5,606 nt of DNA from an uncultured Saprospiraceae bacterium (GCA_937959095.1 CALGLY010000791.1:1-5606), one strand, 5' to 3'. Positions 1 through 5,549 are shown, counted from the first letter of the stretch. Notes: generated from the letters alone by a model not told the origin. Numbers and translations: made by a program.

Positions 1-1652
1 ATTATGCGCTGCAATTCGCGTTGCAATATGGGTTCACCTATCATATCAATAATTTTCTGTGAATCTTTGTCTATTAAGCCCGTTGATTTTTCATTCAAAA
101 GGTCAATTACTTCATCTATTTTGCCTTTAGCAAATTCTCCAATCAAACTATCCATAAAAAACCCATCCGAAAGCAGGGTATGAATATTTGCGCCAAAGGA
201 TTGCTTTTTGTCTTTTAGTCCATCATGTACTTTGCATTTTCCTTGCTCGTATTTGCTTAGGAAAATTACGTTTTCTTTTGGTAAATCTGATAAAATGAAT
301 GGGGAATGTGTGCTTAGAATGATTTGGATTTTGCTCTCATCTGGCAGTATTTTAGGTAGAAGCTTTGTTAAAGTATCAATAAATTTTCGTTGCCATTCAG
401 GATGTAGACCAAGTTCTGCTTCATCAAGAAAAATCATTATTGGAGAACCTGAACTTGTAGTAAAATTTCTTGCATGAATTCTAGAAAATATATTTATCAA
501 GTGTTCTTCGCCACTACTTAAACTTCCATATTGTTGTTGTTCTCCAAATCTCCATTCAAAATAAAAACACCTCTCAGCCCATCCTATACCCATACAATAG
601 TCAAAGAATTTTTCTAGAGCTTGAATAGGAAGTAGATATTCTTGTCTATTTTCGTTAAATGTAAAATTATTTGAGATGAACTTAACAAGATGGGGTATTT
701 GCGTTACTTCTAATGGCGAATCTTGAGAAAATTGGAAATCAACAAATGCTCTTCGTTTTTCGATATTTTCTATAAAATCATCAAGTAGAATATAAAAAGG
801 TTCGCCTTCAGTAATACGAAATCTTTCGATTAAAGAATAAAAACAAAGAGTGTTTATTATTTCTCCTATGAAATCATTTGTAGCTAGATAAGCATCTATT
901 TTTCTGATTTTTGTTATAGTATTTTCTTCGAGTTTAGTTTTTCGTTCTAGTAATTTAATAAGCGTTTCACTCTCATATTCACCATTACTATCAAACAACA
1001 AAAAACCAGGTAATTGAAACCGTATATTATTTTCCAAAAGATTGAATGCAGCTACAAATCTAGCTTGCTTTTTTATCTCTAATATTCTGAATTTATTAGA
1101 TGCTGAAACACTAGAATTATATTTATTCTGTTGGTTTTTTGCTTCATATCTCTGTAAGAAATAGTTGGTACTCAAATCAAAGATATATTTAGGACTACTG
1201 TGAATTTCACTCCATCCATTAAAAAAATGAGATATATAAGCCCCACGAATTTTACGCATTCTCTTTCGTAAGTCTACATGCCAATTAACTTTGTTAATTT
1301 TTTCGTAGTATTTTTTATCAAAATCTAATTTTCTATCTTCATCACCGAAGAAAGTCCCTACAATAAGTTTACCTCCAGATAAAAATATACAAATTCCATT
1401 TTCGTCTTTACCGTTAATAAGATTAACCAAGAAAGTGATTAATGTAGTCTTCCCACTCCCATTCACCCCAACAATAGCCGTCACATTAGAAATACACTCT
1501 CCAAAGAAATCATCAATCACTTGTTTACTTCGGTCTTCTATATCCAAGAACCCCGTTTCAGGATTATAGTCAAATCGCCAGCGTGGGCTAAAATTAAATC
1601 CTTCTTGTTCTATGTTTCGGTATTTTTCTATCCAGACGTATAGGAGTTCCAT
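1..1652 (-). CDS. ABC/SMC-type AAA family ATPase (AAA_15/AAA_21, OLD/PtuA-like), 3' end beyond window
   Basis: A frame of 550 codons is open from an ATG at 1652 down to the left edge with no stop, so the C-terminus is missing. ABC-type nucleotide-binding motifs are complete: Walker A GVNGSGKT at residues 62-69, signature LSSGEE at 378-383, Walker B IMIFLDEAE at 405-413 (D410, E411) and an H-loop STHSPF with H449. About 300 residues lie between Walker A and the signature; they include a charged, possibly coiled-coil stretch near residues 225-255, as in SMC/OLD-like ATPases. The start MELLYVWIEKYRNI places the first beta strand normally, which supports this ATG. Helices after residue 500 look like the end of the fold, so probably little is missing. 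Such soluble ATPases often pair with a nuclease (HNH in Septu, UvrD-like helicase in Gabija), and a partner would lie left of the window. The ATPase call is firm; a defence role is inference. Confidence 0.93.
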   Translation of the reverse strand, partial: MELLYVWIEKYRNIEQEGFNFSPRWRFDYNPETGFLDIEDRSKQVIDDFFGECISNVTAIVGVNGSGKTTLITFLVNLINGKDENGICIFLSGGKLIVGTFFGDEDRKLDFDKKYYEKINKVNWHVDLRKRMRKIRGAYISHFFNGWSEIHSSPKYIFDLSTNYFLQRYEAKNQQNKYNSSVSASNKFRILEIKKQARFVAAFNLLENNIRFQLPGFLLFDSNGEYESETLIKLLERKTKLEENTITKIRKIDAYLATNDFIGEIINTLCFYSLIERFRITEGEPFYILLDDFIENIEKRRAFVDFQFSQDSPLEVTQIPHLVKFISNNFTFNENRQEYLLPIQALEKFFDYCMGIGWAERCFYFEWRFGEQQQYGSLSSGEEHLINIFSRIHARNFTTSSGSPIMIFLDEAELGLHPEWQRKFIDTLTKLLPKILPDESKIQIILSTHSPFILSDLPKENVIFLSKYEQGKCKVHDGLKDKKQSFGANIHTLLSDGFFMDSLIGEFAKGKIDEVIDLLNEKSTGLIDKDSQKIIDMIGEPILQRELQRI

Positions 1653-1820
1653 GTTTCTCGTTGTTTTTGTGTTGGAATAGTAGTTATACTATTTTACGTC
1701 ACCATTAGTTACTAGAAATCGTACAATTATAGACTAGTCCCATTTTAACCCTAAAAACCCCATTTTTAACCTAGCCCTACCCTACTTTTCGTCGGATATT
1801 TGTATCAAACAAAAGAAGTA
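1653..1820. promoter_or_regulatory. Divergent intergenic region with an imperfect direct repeat
   Basis: This 168-bp AT-rich gap separates the minus-strand ATPase gene from the plus-strand CotH-like gene, so it must contain the promoters of both or be read through from outside. The motif CAATTATA at 1724-1731 reads TATAATTG on the minus strand, one base from the Bacteroidota -7 element TAnnTTTG, and could serve the ATPase gene; no convincing -33 partner was seen. No clear promoter was found for the plus-strand gene. A 15-bp unit, CCCATTTTAACCCTA (1739-1753), recurs as CCCATTTTTAACCTA (1759-1773), 20 bp apart on the same strand. That spacing is about two helical turns, so the pair could bind a regulator. 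Confidence 0.4.
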
Positions 1821-2903
1821 ATGACACGTATCCGATTTTATATAGTATTCACCCTTTTTCTTTTCACAACGGCACTTGGCGCGACCAACAGCCCAAGCAT
1901 TTTCGATGCAATAGGCTATGAAGAACTAGCAAATGTAAGCATCGAACTAGATGTAGATGCCATTACAACCAATTGGAGAAGCGAAGAAAAACATCCTGCT
2001 ACACTAAGCTACAAAGATGCAGGTGGCGAACTCCAAACCTGGGACATAAAAGTAAAACTACGCGGCAAATTCAGAAGAATGCGCTGTAGTGGTATCCCTC
2101 CTTTGAAAATCTATTTTGATAAGGACGCACTCAAAACAGCCGGACTAGCCAAGCACAACGACTTCAAGCTCGTCAATCACTGCCCAGAAGATGCGGAAAT
2201 AGCGAAAGACCTCATTATGAGAGAGTATTTAGGCTATAAAATATACAACGAGCTGAGCGAAGAGAGTTTCCGAGTACAATTGCTAAAAATCACTTACAAA
2301 GACACCCAGTCTAATCGCAAGATGAAGCAATTCGGCTTTCTGATTGAAGATACCGCACAGCTTCGGAAGCGTATTGGTGCAGCTAAATACAAGAAAACAT
2401 CGGCAAACGGTGGCGATATTCCTTTCGTGAAAGAGCAGATGCAAACGATGGCAGTGTTCCAATATATGATTGGGAATACGGATTGGAATTGGAGAGTAGA
2501 GAAAAACCTGAAATTCGTAGCGAAAAACGATAAGGTACTTGCTATTCCTTACGACTTCGATTTTGCAGGACTTGTGAATGCACCTTATGCTGTTCCAAAT
2601 TCAAATTATGGATTAAGTACCCTAACGGAACGCGTTTATTTGGGTTTTCCAGAAGATTTAGCGACTATTGAGCCTGTTTTGGAGCATTTTAGAGCAAAAG
2701 AAGCTGCTATTTTCAGCCTGATAAAAACATCAAAGTTGCTAAAAAGTAGTACAAAAAAGGAAATGCTTGATTATATAGATAGTTTCTACCTAACTTTATC
2801 TGTAGAAACCCTCTCTAGTGCTGTGCGAGAAGAAAACTATTCTCCTACAGTCAAAATAAATGAAAATACAAGCTCAAACATTCAGCCTGCCACTCGTCGG
2901 TAA
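1821..2903 (+). CDS. Exported CotH-kinase-like protein
   Basis: This 360-residue protein opens with a signal peptide: MTRIR, then a hydrophobic core (FYIVFTLFLFTTALGA), with cleavage likely around residues 20-23. A TTG at 1800 would add seven residues before the signal sequence; the ATG at 1821 gives a normal signal peptide and is preferred. The pattern resembles CotH-type atypical kinases. There is KVKLRGKFRRMRC (78-89) before a strand PLKIYF, then DFKLVNHCPED (114-124), an RxYLGYKIYNEL helix, FGFLIED (171-177), a helix leading to NTDWNW (219-224), and IPYDFDF (242-248). In CotH the D...N and DxD elements carry the catalytic and metal-binding acids; here D221, D245 and D247 fit. No lipobox or C-terminal sorting domain was seen, so it is probably periplasmic or secreted. 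Its substrate is unknown. The CotH link is from remembered motif order, so a diverged uncharacterised family remains possible. Confidence 0.8.
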   Translation: MTRIRFYIVFTLFLFTTALGATNSPSIFDAIGYEELANVSIELDVDAITTNWRSEEKHPATLSYKDAGGELQTWDIKVKLRGKFRRMRCSGIPPLKIYFDKDALKTAGLAKHNDFKLVNHCPEDAEIAKDLIMREYLGYKIYNELSEESFRVQLLKITYKDTQSNRKMKQFGFLIEDTAQLRKRIGAAKYKKTSANGGDIPFVKEQMQTMAVFQYMIGNTDWNWRVEKNLKFVAKNDKVLAIPYDFDFAGLVNAPYAVPNSNYGLSTLTERVYLGFPEDLATIEPVLEHFRAKEAAIFSLIKTSKLLKSSTKKEMLDYIDSFYLTLSVETLSSAVREENYSPTVKINENTSSNIQPATRR

Positions 2904-2925
2904 GTTGTGTATTTAGCAATTAATA

Positions 2926-2966
2926 AAAAATTAATCTTCCACTTTAACTTTGGAAGATTGATTTTT
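2926..2966. terminator. Rho-independent terminator, probably bidirectional
   Basis: The arms 2926-2940 and 2952-2966 pair over 15 bp with a single G-U wobble, around an 11-nt loop (2941-2951). The G/C-containing core is AATCTTCC/GGAAGATT. The stem base is an A tract on the left and TTTTT on the right, so it can act from either side. It begins 22 bp after the stop of the CotH-like gene and ends 37 bp before the ATG of the membrane protein gene. The two genes are therefore probably not one operon. Confidence 0.85.
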
Positions 2967-3003
2967 ACCAATTCCTTAGAGCTTGTTTGGATTCATAAAG
3001 CGC

Positions 3004-3561
3004 ATGACACAGGAAAAAAAGAAAAAGGAAAAAGGGCTAACCAGCAAAACCATCAATATTCTTCGCACCACACAGCGCAACAATATCGAACTCACGGCTA
3101 TTGCCGACAACAAAGCTAATGTACTCCTTACGCTAAACGCCCTCATGCTCACGGCTATCGTGCCTTATGTGTTAGCCAATACCGAAATGCTATTCGAAAA
3201 CTACCTCTACATTCCATTTCTTTTGGCGAGCATCACCTGCTTTCTTACTATTTATCAAGCCGCTTGGGTGCTTATTCCCTCTGGTTTCGATGAAAAACGA
3301 GCAAGTATGTATCCAGGCATTAAGCCAAGTCCTTTTTTCTTCGGCAACTTCTATCAAATGGAAGCCAACGAATTCTACGACTACCTCCAAGAAGGCTTAT
3401 CTGAAAGTGACCTCCTTAGCGCACACCTCGCCCAAGACCTCTATTATGTCGGCAAACGCCTTGGTACAAAAATGGCGCGTATTCGTCTAGCCTTCTATTT
3501 TTTCATCAGCGGTATTTTCCTTACCCTCATTGCTACAGGCATTATCCTTATTTTCTTTTAA
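3004..3561 (+). CDS. PycTM-like (DUF5706) three-helix membrane protein, possible Pycsar-type effector
   Basis: This 185-residue protein has a Lys-rich N-terminus and a conserved stretch TQRNNIELTAIADNKAN (23-39) running into a first membrane helix (40-58). A second helix follows (about 67-91), then a soluble loop with PGIKPSPFFFGNF (104-116) and acidic helices (118-150), and a C-terminal helix (160-185). The ADxKAN motif before helix 1, the NPxxFG-like segment and the late third helix are the DUF5706/PycTM pattern. PycTM proteins of Pycsar disrupt the inner membrane when a phage-triggered cyclase makes cCMP or cUMP. The ATG at 3004 is chosen over a TTG at 2983, which would only add seven residues overlapping the upstream spacer. 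No pyrimidine cyclase or HD-domain gene is adjacent on either side, so an immune role here is inferred from family alone. Confidence 0.85.
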   Translation: MTQEKKKKEKGLTSKTINILRTTQRNNIELTAIADNKANVLLTLNALMLTAIVPYVLANTEMLFENYLYIPFLLASITCFLTIYQAAWVLIPSGFDEKRASMYPGIKPSPFFFGNFYQMEANEFYDYLQEGLSESDLLSAHLAQDLYYVGKRLGTKMARIRLAFYFFISGIFLTLIATGIILIFF

Positions 3562-3587
3562 AGCACTTCCCTAGCAGCAAATTAAAT

Positions 3588-3658
3588 AAAAATGAAAATT
3601 TGAAACCCATGCCTTTTCTAAAGAATGAAATGGTACTTGAAGGCAATTTTTCATTTTT
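3588..3658. repeat. Composite inverted repeat after the PycTM-like gene
   Basis: The outer arms AAAAATGAAAATT (3588-3600) and AATTTTTCATTTTT (3645-3658) are complementary apart from one extra base. Inside, GCCTT (3611-3615) pairs with AAGGC (3640-3644), which directly abuts the outer right arm. The structure starts 26 bp after the stop at 3561 and ends in a T-rich arm, so it may terminate the upstream gene. The outer arms are almost pure A/T and the interior is long, so chance pairing is not excluded. Confidence 0.4.
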
Positions 3659-3730
3659 ACTTTCATTAAAAAAATCATATTCATTTTTCCAGCAACTGAA
3701 TTAGCCTCACTCCCCTACCCTATCTCTTGA

Positions 3731-3826
3731 TTTTACTTGGTAAAAGTTCAAGTGTCAAACGCAAGTTCAATTTTGCGCTTGTACTTGAACACATCACCTA
3801 ATTTTAGGTAGAACTAAAAAATTTAG
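3731..3826. repeat. Run of four consecutive inverted repeats
   Basis: Four hairpins follow one another in 96 bp. First, TTTTAC-ttg-GTAAAA (3731-3745). Second, immediately abutting, a long stem (3746-3790): GTTCAAGT/ACTTGAAC at the base and CGCAA/TTGCG at the top, with CAA/TTG between, about 16 Watson-Crick pairs and an 8-nt loop. Third, ACCTA-attt-TAGGT (3796-3809). Fourth, CTAAA-aaa-TTTAG (3814-3826). The octamer AAGTTCAA occurs twice on the same strand (3744-3751 and 3763-3770). None of the four is followed by a classic U tract. A structured RNA, an origin with single-strand hairpins or a protein-binding region would all fit. Confidence 0.6.
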
Positions 3827-3897
3827 TAGCAAACATTAGTATAAATAAATTCTAATTCCATACATTCCGCCCATTGTATATCGTTTTACTACTTTAT

Positions 3898-3927
3898 AGA
3901 TACACGGAATATATCTTCCCGATACAC
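3898..3927 (+). promoter_or_regulatory. GATACAC box pair upstream of the small membrane protein gene
   Basis: Two exact GATACAC boxes start at 3899 and 3921, 22 bp apart, which is two steps of the 11-bp register seen at the other arrays. Between them, ATATATCT at 3909-3916 makes a weak inverted partner for AGATACAC at 3898-3905. The second box ends 18 bp before the ATG at 3946, a position suited to repressing that gene. The likely ligand is the RHH protein encoded at 5034-5285. Confidence 0.65.
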
Positions 3928-3945
3928 AAATAGGTTTTCACAAGT

Positions 3946-4236
3946 ATGAAAAATCCTCTCAATAATAATTTTGAAACACATCTCTTCAATAAACTAAGTA
4001 GAGAACAATTAGAAGAAATTGCAAAATCGCCAGAAGCCTACTCAAAAGAGGAAGTCAGGATCAGTAAATTGATTTTGTCTTTGAGGCAAGTATCAAGTAA
4101 TGAAGTGGACTCCTTGAAACTTTTTGTATCAGATGAACTCAAGCGAAAACGACGTATAAAAATCCTGTTTGGGGTTTTATTTTTCTTCTTGGCTACAATT
4201 GGTTTTTTAGCATGGCATTTTGGTTTTTTCAAATAA
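3946..4236 (+). CDS. Small single-pass membrane protein of unknown function in the par locus
   Basis: I do not recognise this 96-residue protein. Residues 1-65 are predicted soluble and helical, rich in Glu and Lys (SREQLEEIAKSPEAYSKEE at 18-36). A basic cluster KRKRR (66-70) is followed by one hydrophobic helix (about 71-93) and a short tail HFGFFK. The positive-inside rule puts the N-terminal part in the cytoplasm, anchored by its C-terminus. GATACAC boxes lie just before its start, and another array begins at the base after its stop (4237), 60 bp before parA. It is therefore probably controlled with the partition genes and may be cotranscribed with parA. A role in tethering or in plasmid maintenance is possible but unproven. 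An opposite-strand frame over 4038-4337 is taken as a shadow. Confidence 0.7.
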   Translation: MKNPLNNNFETHLFNKLSREQLEEIAKSPEAYSKEEVRISKLILSLRQVSSNEVDSLKLFVSDELKRKRRIKILFGVLFFFLATIGFLAWHFGFFK

Positions 4237-4276
4237 GATACCCTTAAAACACACAATAGATACATTTTAGATACAC
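4237..4276 (+). promoter_or_regulatory. Four 11-bp-phased GATACAC boxes upstream of parA
   Basis: Boxes start at 4237 (GATACCC), 4248 (AACACAC, degenerate), 4259 (GATACAT) and 4270 (GATACAC), each exactly 11 bp from the next and separated by 4-bp A/T spacers (TTAA, AATA, TTTA). The array fills the space between the stop of the small membrane protein gene and a point 20 bp before the parA ATG. Autoregulation of par operons by the centromere-binding protein is established for type Ib systems. Here the array is the obvious operator, and may also serve as a centromere. Confidence 0.75.
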
Positions 4277-4296
4277 AAAACAAGAAATGAAGATTT

Positions 4297-4953
4297 ATGA
4301 TACTGACCGTTATTAGTTTCAAAGGCGGAGTTGGCAAATCAACTATTAGCCAAAATCTTGCAGTTGTTTTTGCACATCAAGGCAAAGATGTCTGCGTGCT
4401 AGATGCCGATAAAAACGAAAGTTCCAGCATTTGGGCGCGCTTTCGAGATGATGATGCTACCAGTGTTCCCGTTTATCACATCGGCGAACAGGGCGATATT
4501 AGCAAAACCATCAACCAATTGGCAAGCAAATACGAAATCGTGATTGTAGATTGCCCACCAGCCATCGAGCAAGTCACCAGCAAGGCAGTTGCCAAGAGTG
4601 ATTTATCGCTCATTCCCGTCAGCACCACAGGCGGTGGCGATATTTGGGCTACCGAAAAGTTCCTTGAGCATATCGAGTTACTACGCTCTCGCCTCGATGC
4701 AGCCCTTCCTACGTACTTTATCGTCAATCGCTACGAGAAGAACGTAAATATGCACAAAGCGTATCTGGAGGCTTTAAAACAGCATCAGGAGGTTTACAAT
4801 GTCGGGATGATGGAAACCCTAGTAGCAAAACGCAATGCCTACGGCGAAGCAAATGCCAATGGCTTGGGCGTATTAGAATGGGACAATGCCAAAGCGAAAA
4901 AAGAAATGAATGCCCTCTCGAAAGAAGTCTACGAAATAGCTTCTAAGCTTTAA
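4297..4953 (+). CDS. parA: ParA-family partition ATPase (short, type Ib-like)
   Basis: This 218-residue protein has the deviant Walker A motif KGGVGKST (9-16) with the signature lysine K9 and P-loop lysine K14. The A' segment VCVLDADKNESSSIWARFR (32-50) and Walker B IVIVDCPP (81-88, D85) follow. There is no N-terminal helix-turn-helix, and the length matches the ParF/Soj-like small ParA group, so autoregulation must come from a partner. ParA dimers bind the nucleoid with ATP and move or space DNA cargo bound by a ParB/ParG-type protein. The RHH gene 80 bp downstream on the same strand is that likely partner. The ATG at 4297 gives a start directly at the first beta strand (MILTVISFKGG), as usual in the family. 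Confidence 0.96.
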   Translation: MILTVISFKGGVGKSTISQNLAVVFAHQGKDVCVLDADKNESSSIWARFRDDDATSVPVYHIGEQGDISKTINQLASKYEIVIVDCPPAIEQVTSKAVAKSDLSLIPVSTTGGGDIWATEKFLEHIELLRSRLDAALPTYFIVNRYEKNVNMHKAYLEALKQHQEVYNVGMMETLVAKRNAYGEANANGLGVLEWDNAKAKKEMNALSKEVYEIASKL

Positions 4954-4991
4954 AAACTAAACGTTCCTATTCACTCATTTTACTCATTCAA

Positions 4992-5020
4992 AACCCGCCT
5001 GAATATTTGTCGGGCAGGTT
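4992..5020. repeat. GC-rich hairpin just before the RHH gene
   Basis: AACCCGCCTGA (4992-5002) pairs with TCGGGCAGGTT (5010-5020) over 11 positions with one mismatch and one G-U pair, around the loop ATATTTG. It is conspicuously G/C-rich for this region and ends 13 bp before the ATG at 5034, with no T tract after it. In the parA-RHH transcript it could tune translation or the relative level of the second gene. It could also be a dispersed intergenic palindrome. Just upstream, ACTCATT occurs twice 9 bp apart (4973-4979, 4982-4988). Confidence 0.6.
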
Positions 5021-5033
5021 CAATCATTGCATC

Positions 5034-5285
5034 ATGAAGAAAAAAGAATTTAAAAGCCTGCAGCCTAGCAAAAGCAAAAAACCTTCTGATCAGAAAATTG
5101 ATAGCGTCTTAGGCAACCTGACCGAAAGCAAAAAATCTGTAACAAGAAAGCAGAAGCTAATCCCCTTCAATGTAAAACTCCCCGAAAATTTATACAATGC
5201 GCTCGACGAAGAAGCGAAGCAAACAGGACTATCCAAGAAAGCCGTTTTGGTGAATGCGCTTTGGGATAAGTTAGGCAAAAGCTGA
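5034..5285 (+). CDS. Small ribbon-helix-helix DNA-binding protein, probable ParG/Omega-like partition partner
   Basis: This 83-residue basic protein has two parts. Residues 1-40 are Lys/Ser-rich and probably disordered (MKKKEFKSLQPSKSKKPSDQ). Residues 41-83 fit a ribbon-helix-helix fold: strand KLIPFNVKLP (41-50), helix ENLYNALDEEAKQTG (51-65), turn at LSKK, and helix AVLVNALWDKLG (70-81). A mobile N-terminal tail plus a C-terminal RHH dimer is the ParG/Omega architecture. There the tail stimulates the ParA ATPase and the ribbon reads short repeated DNA boxes. It lies 80 bp after parA on the same strand and is bracketed by GATACAC arrays, its likely targets. The ATG at 5034 is chosen over a TTG at 5007, which would begin inside the upstream hairpin. 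A general CopG-type regulator is the alternative. Confidence 0.82.
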   Translation: MKKKEFKSLQPSKSKKPSDQKIDSVLGNLTESKKSVTRKQKLIPFNVKLPENLYNALDEEAKQTGLSKKAVLVNALWDKLGKS

Positions 5286-5307
5286 TATATCCAATTGAAC
5301 TCCTTTA

Positions 5308-5357
5308 GATACAAATAAGATACACAAAAGATACCCATTGAGTATCTTTCGTGTATC
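5308..5357. promoter_or_regulatory. Candidate centromere (parS-like): five GATACAC boxes forming a near-palindrome
   Basis: Three direct boxes start at 5308 (GATACAA), 5319 (GATACAC) and 5330 (GATACCC), exactly 11 bp apart. Two inverted boxes follow, GAGTATC (5340-5346) and GTGTATC (5351-5357), again 11 bp apart. The segment 5318-5358 is a near-perfect inverted repeat: arms of 20 nt with 18 matching pairs around a single T. It lies 22 bp after the RHH stop, a common place for a partition site, and no gene follows that it could control directly. As RNA the same sequence would form a long hairpin, so termination of the parA-RHH transcript is a possible second role. Confidence 0.75.
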
Positions 5358-5370
5358 TGATTGAATTTTA

Positions 5371-5390
5371 TATTTTTTATTAAAAAAATA
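5371..5390. terminator. AT-only palindrome after the box array, possible terminator
   Basis: TATTTTTTAT followed by TAAAAAAATA is an almost perfect inverted repeat made only of A and T. It sits 13 bp after the last GATACAC box. Together with the large hairpin at 5318-5358 it could end transcription of the par operon, or provide an easily melted element. Weak evidence on its own. Confidence 0.3.
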
Positions 5391-5549
5391 CGATTTCACC
5401 TCTATTTGAAGAAAACAAAAAAAATGACATACGTATTGATAGCCATCATAAATAGCCTGAAATCGCTTTAAAATTGCCTTAAAATGAATTCTAAATATTC
5501 CTATGAAATGCTAGAAATAAGGGCAGAAATAACAATATTTTCGTGTTTC
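5391..5549. other. Non-coding AT-rich stretch right of the par locus
   Basis: Only very short frames occur, such as 15 codons at 5424-5471 and 25 codons at 5484-5561, with no supporting features. A same-strand repeat GCTTTAAAAT (5465-5474) and GCCTTAAAAT (5476-5485) has an 11-bp step but does not resemble the GATACAC box. Nothing else was recognised. Confidence 0.5.

Larger units (their letters stand above)
3562..3945. other. 384-bp non-coding gap between the effector-like gene and the partition module
   Basis: No convincing coding frame was found on either strand. The left third holds the composite inverted repeat at 3588-3658, the middle a run of four adjacent hairpins (3731-3826), and the right end the first GATACAC box pair (3899-3927). 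A C-rich decamer CCCTACCCTA lies at 3713-3722 and matches one at 1775-1784. The position next to a par locus would suit a replication origin or a structured RNA, but no initiator gene or iteron set proves either. Confidence 0.6.

Noticed and set aside
208..477. 89-codon plus-strand frame
   Set aside because: It lies opposite the conserved Walker B and H-loop coding region of the ATPase and shows no protein-like features of its own.
2348..2354. GATACCG resembling the par box
   Set aside because: Single copy within the CotH-like coding region, not in 11-bp register with another box.
2907..3119. 70-codon plus-strand frame
   Set aside because: It begins inside the spacer, crosses the terminator and overlaps the PycTM-like gene in another frame.
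3731..3826. CRISPR or integron attC site
   Set aside because: The units differ in sequence and spacing, so it is not CRISPR, and the core site sequences expected of attC were not found.
4299..4305. GATACTG overlapping the parA start codon
   Set aside because: Out of phase with the 4237-4276 array and explained by the coding sequence.
4038..4337. 99-codon minus-strand frame
   Set aside because: It overlaps the small membrane protein gene, the box array and the parA start; the plus-strand reading explains the sequence better.
5424..5471. 15-codon hydrophobic peptide MTYVLIAIINSLKSL, possible type I toxin
   Set aside because: Too short, with no ribosome binding site, antisense promoter or repeat to support a toxin-antitoxin unit.
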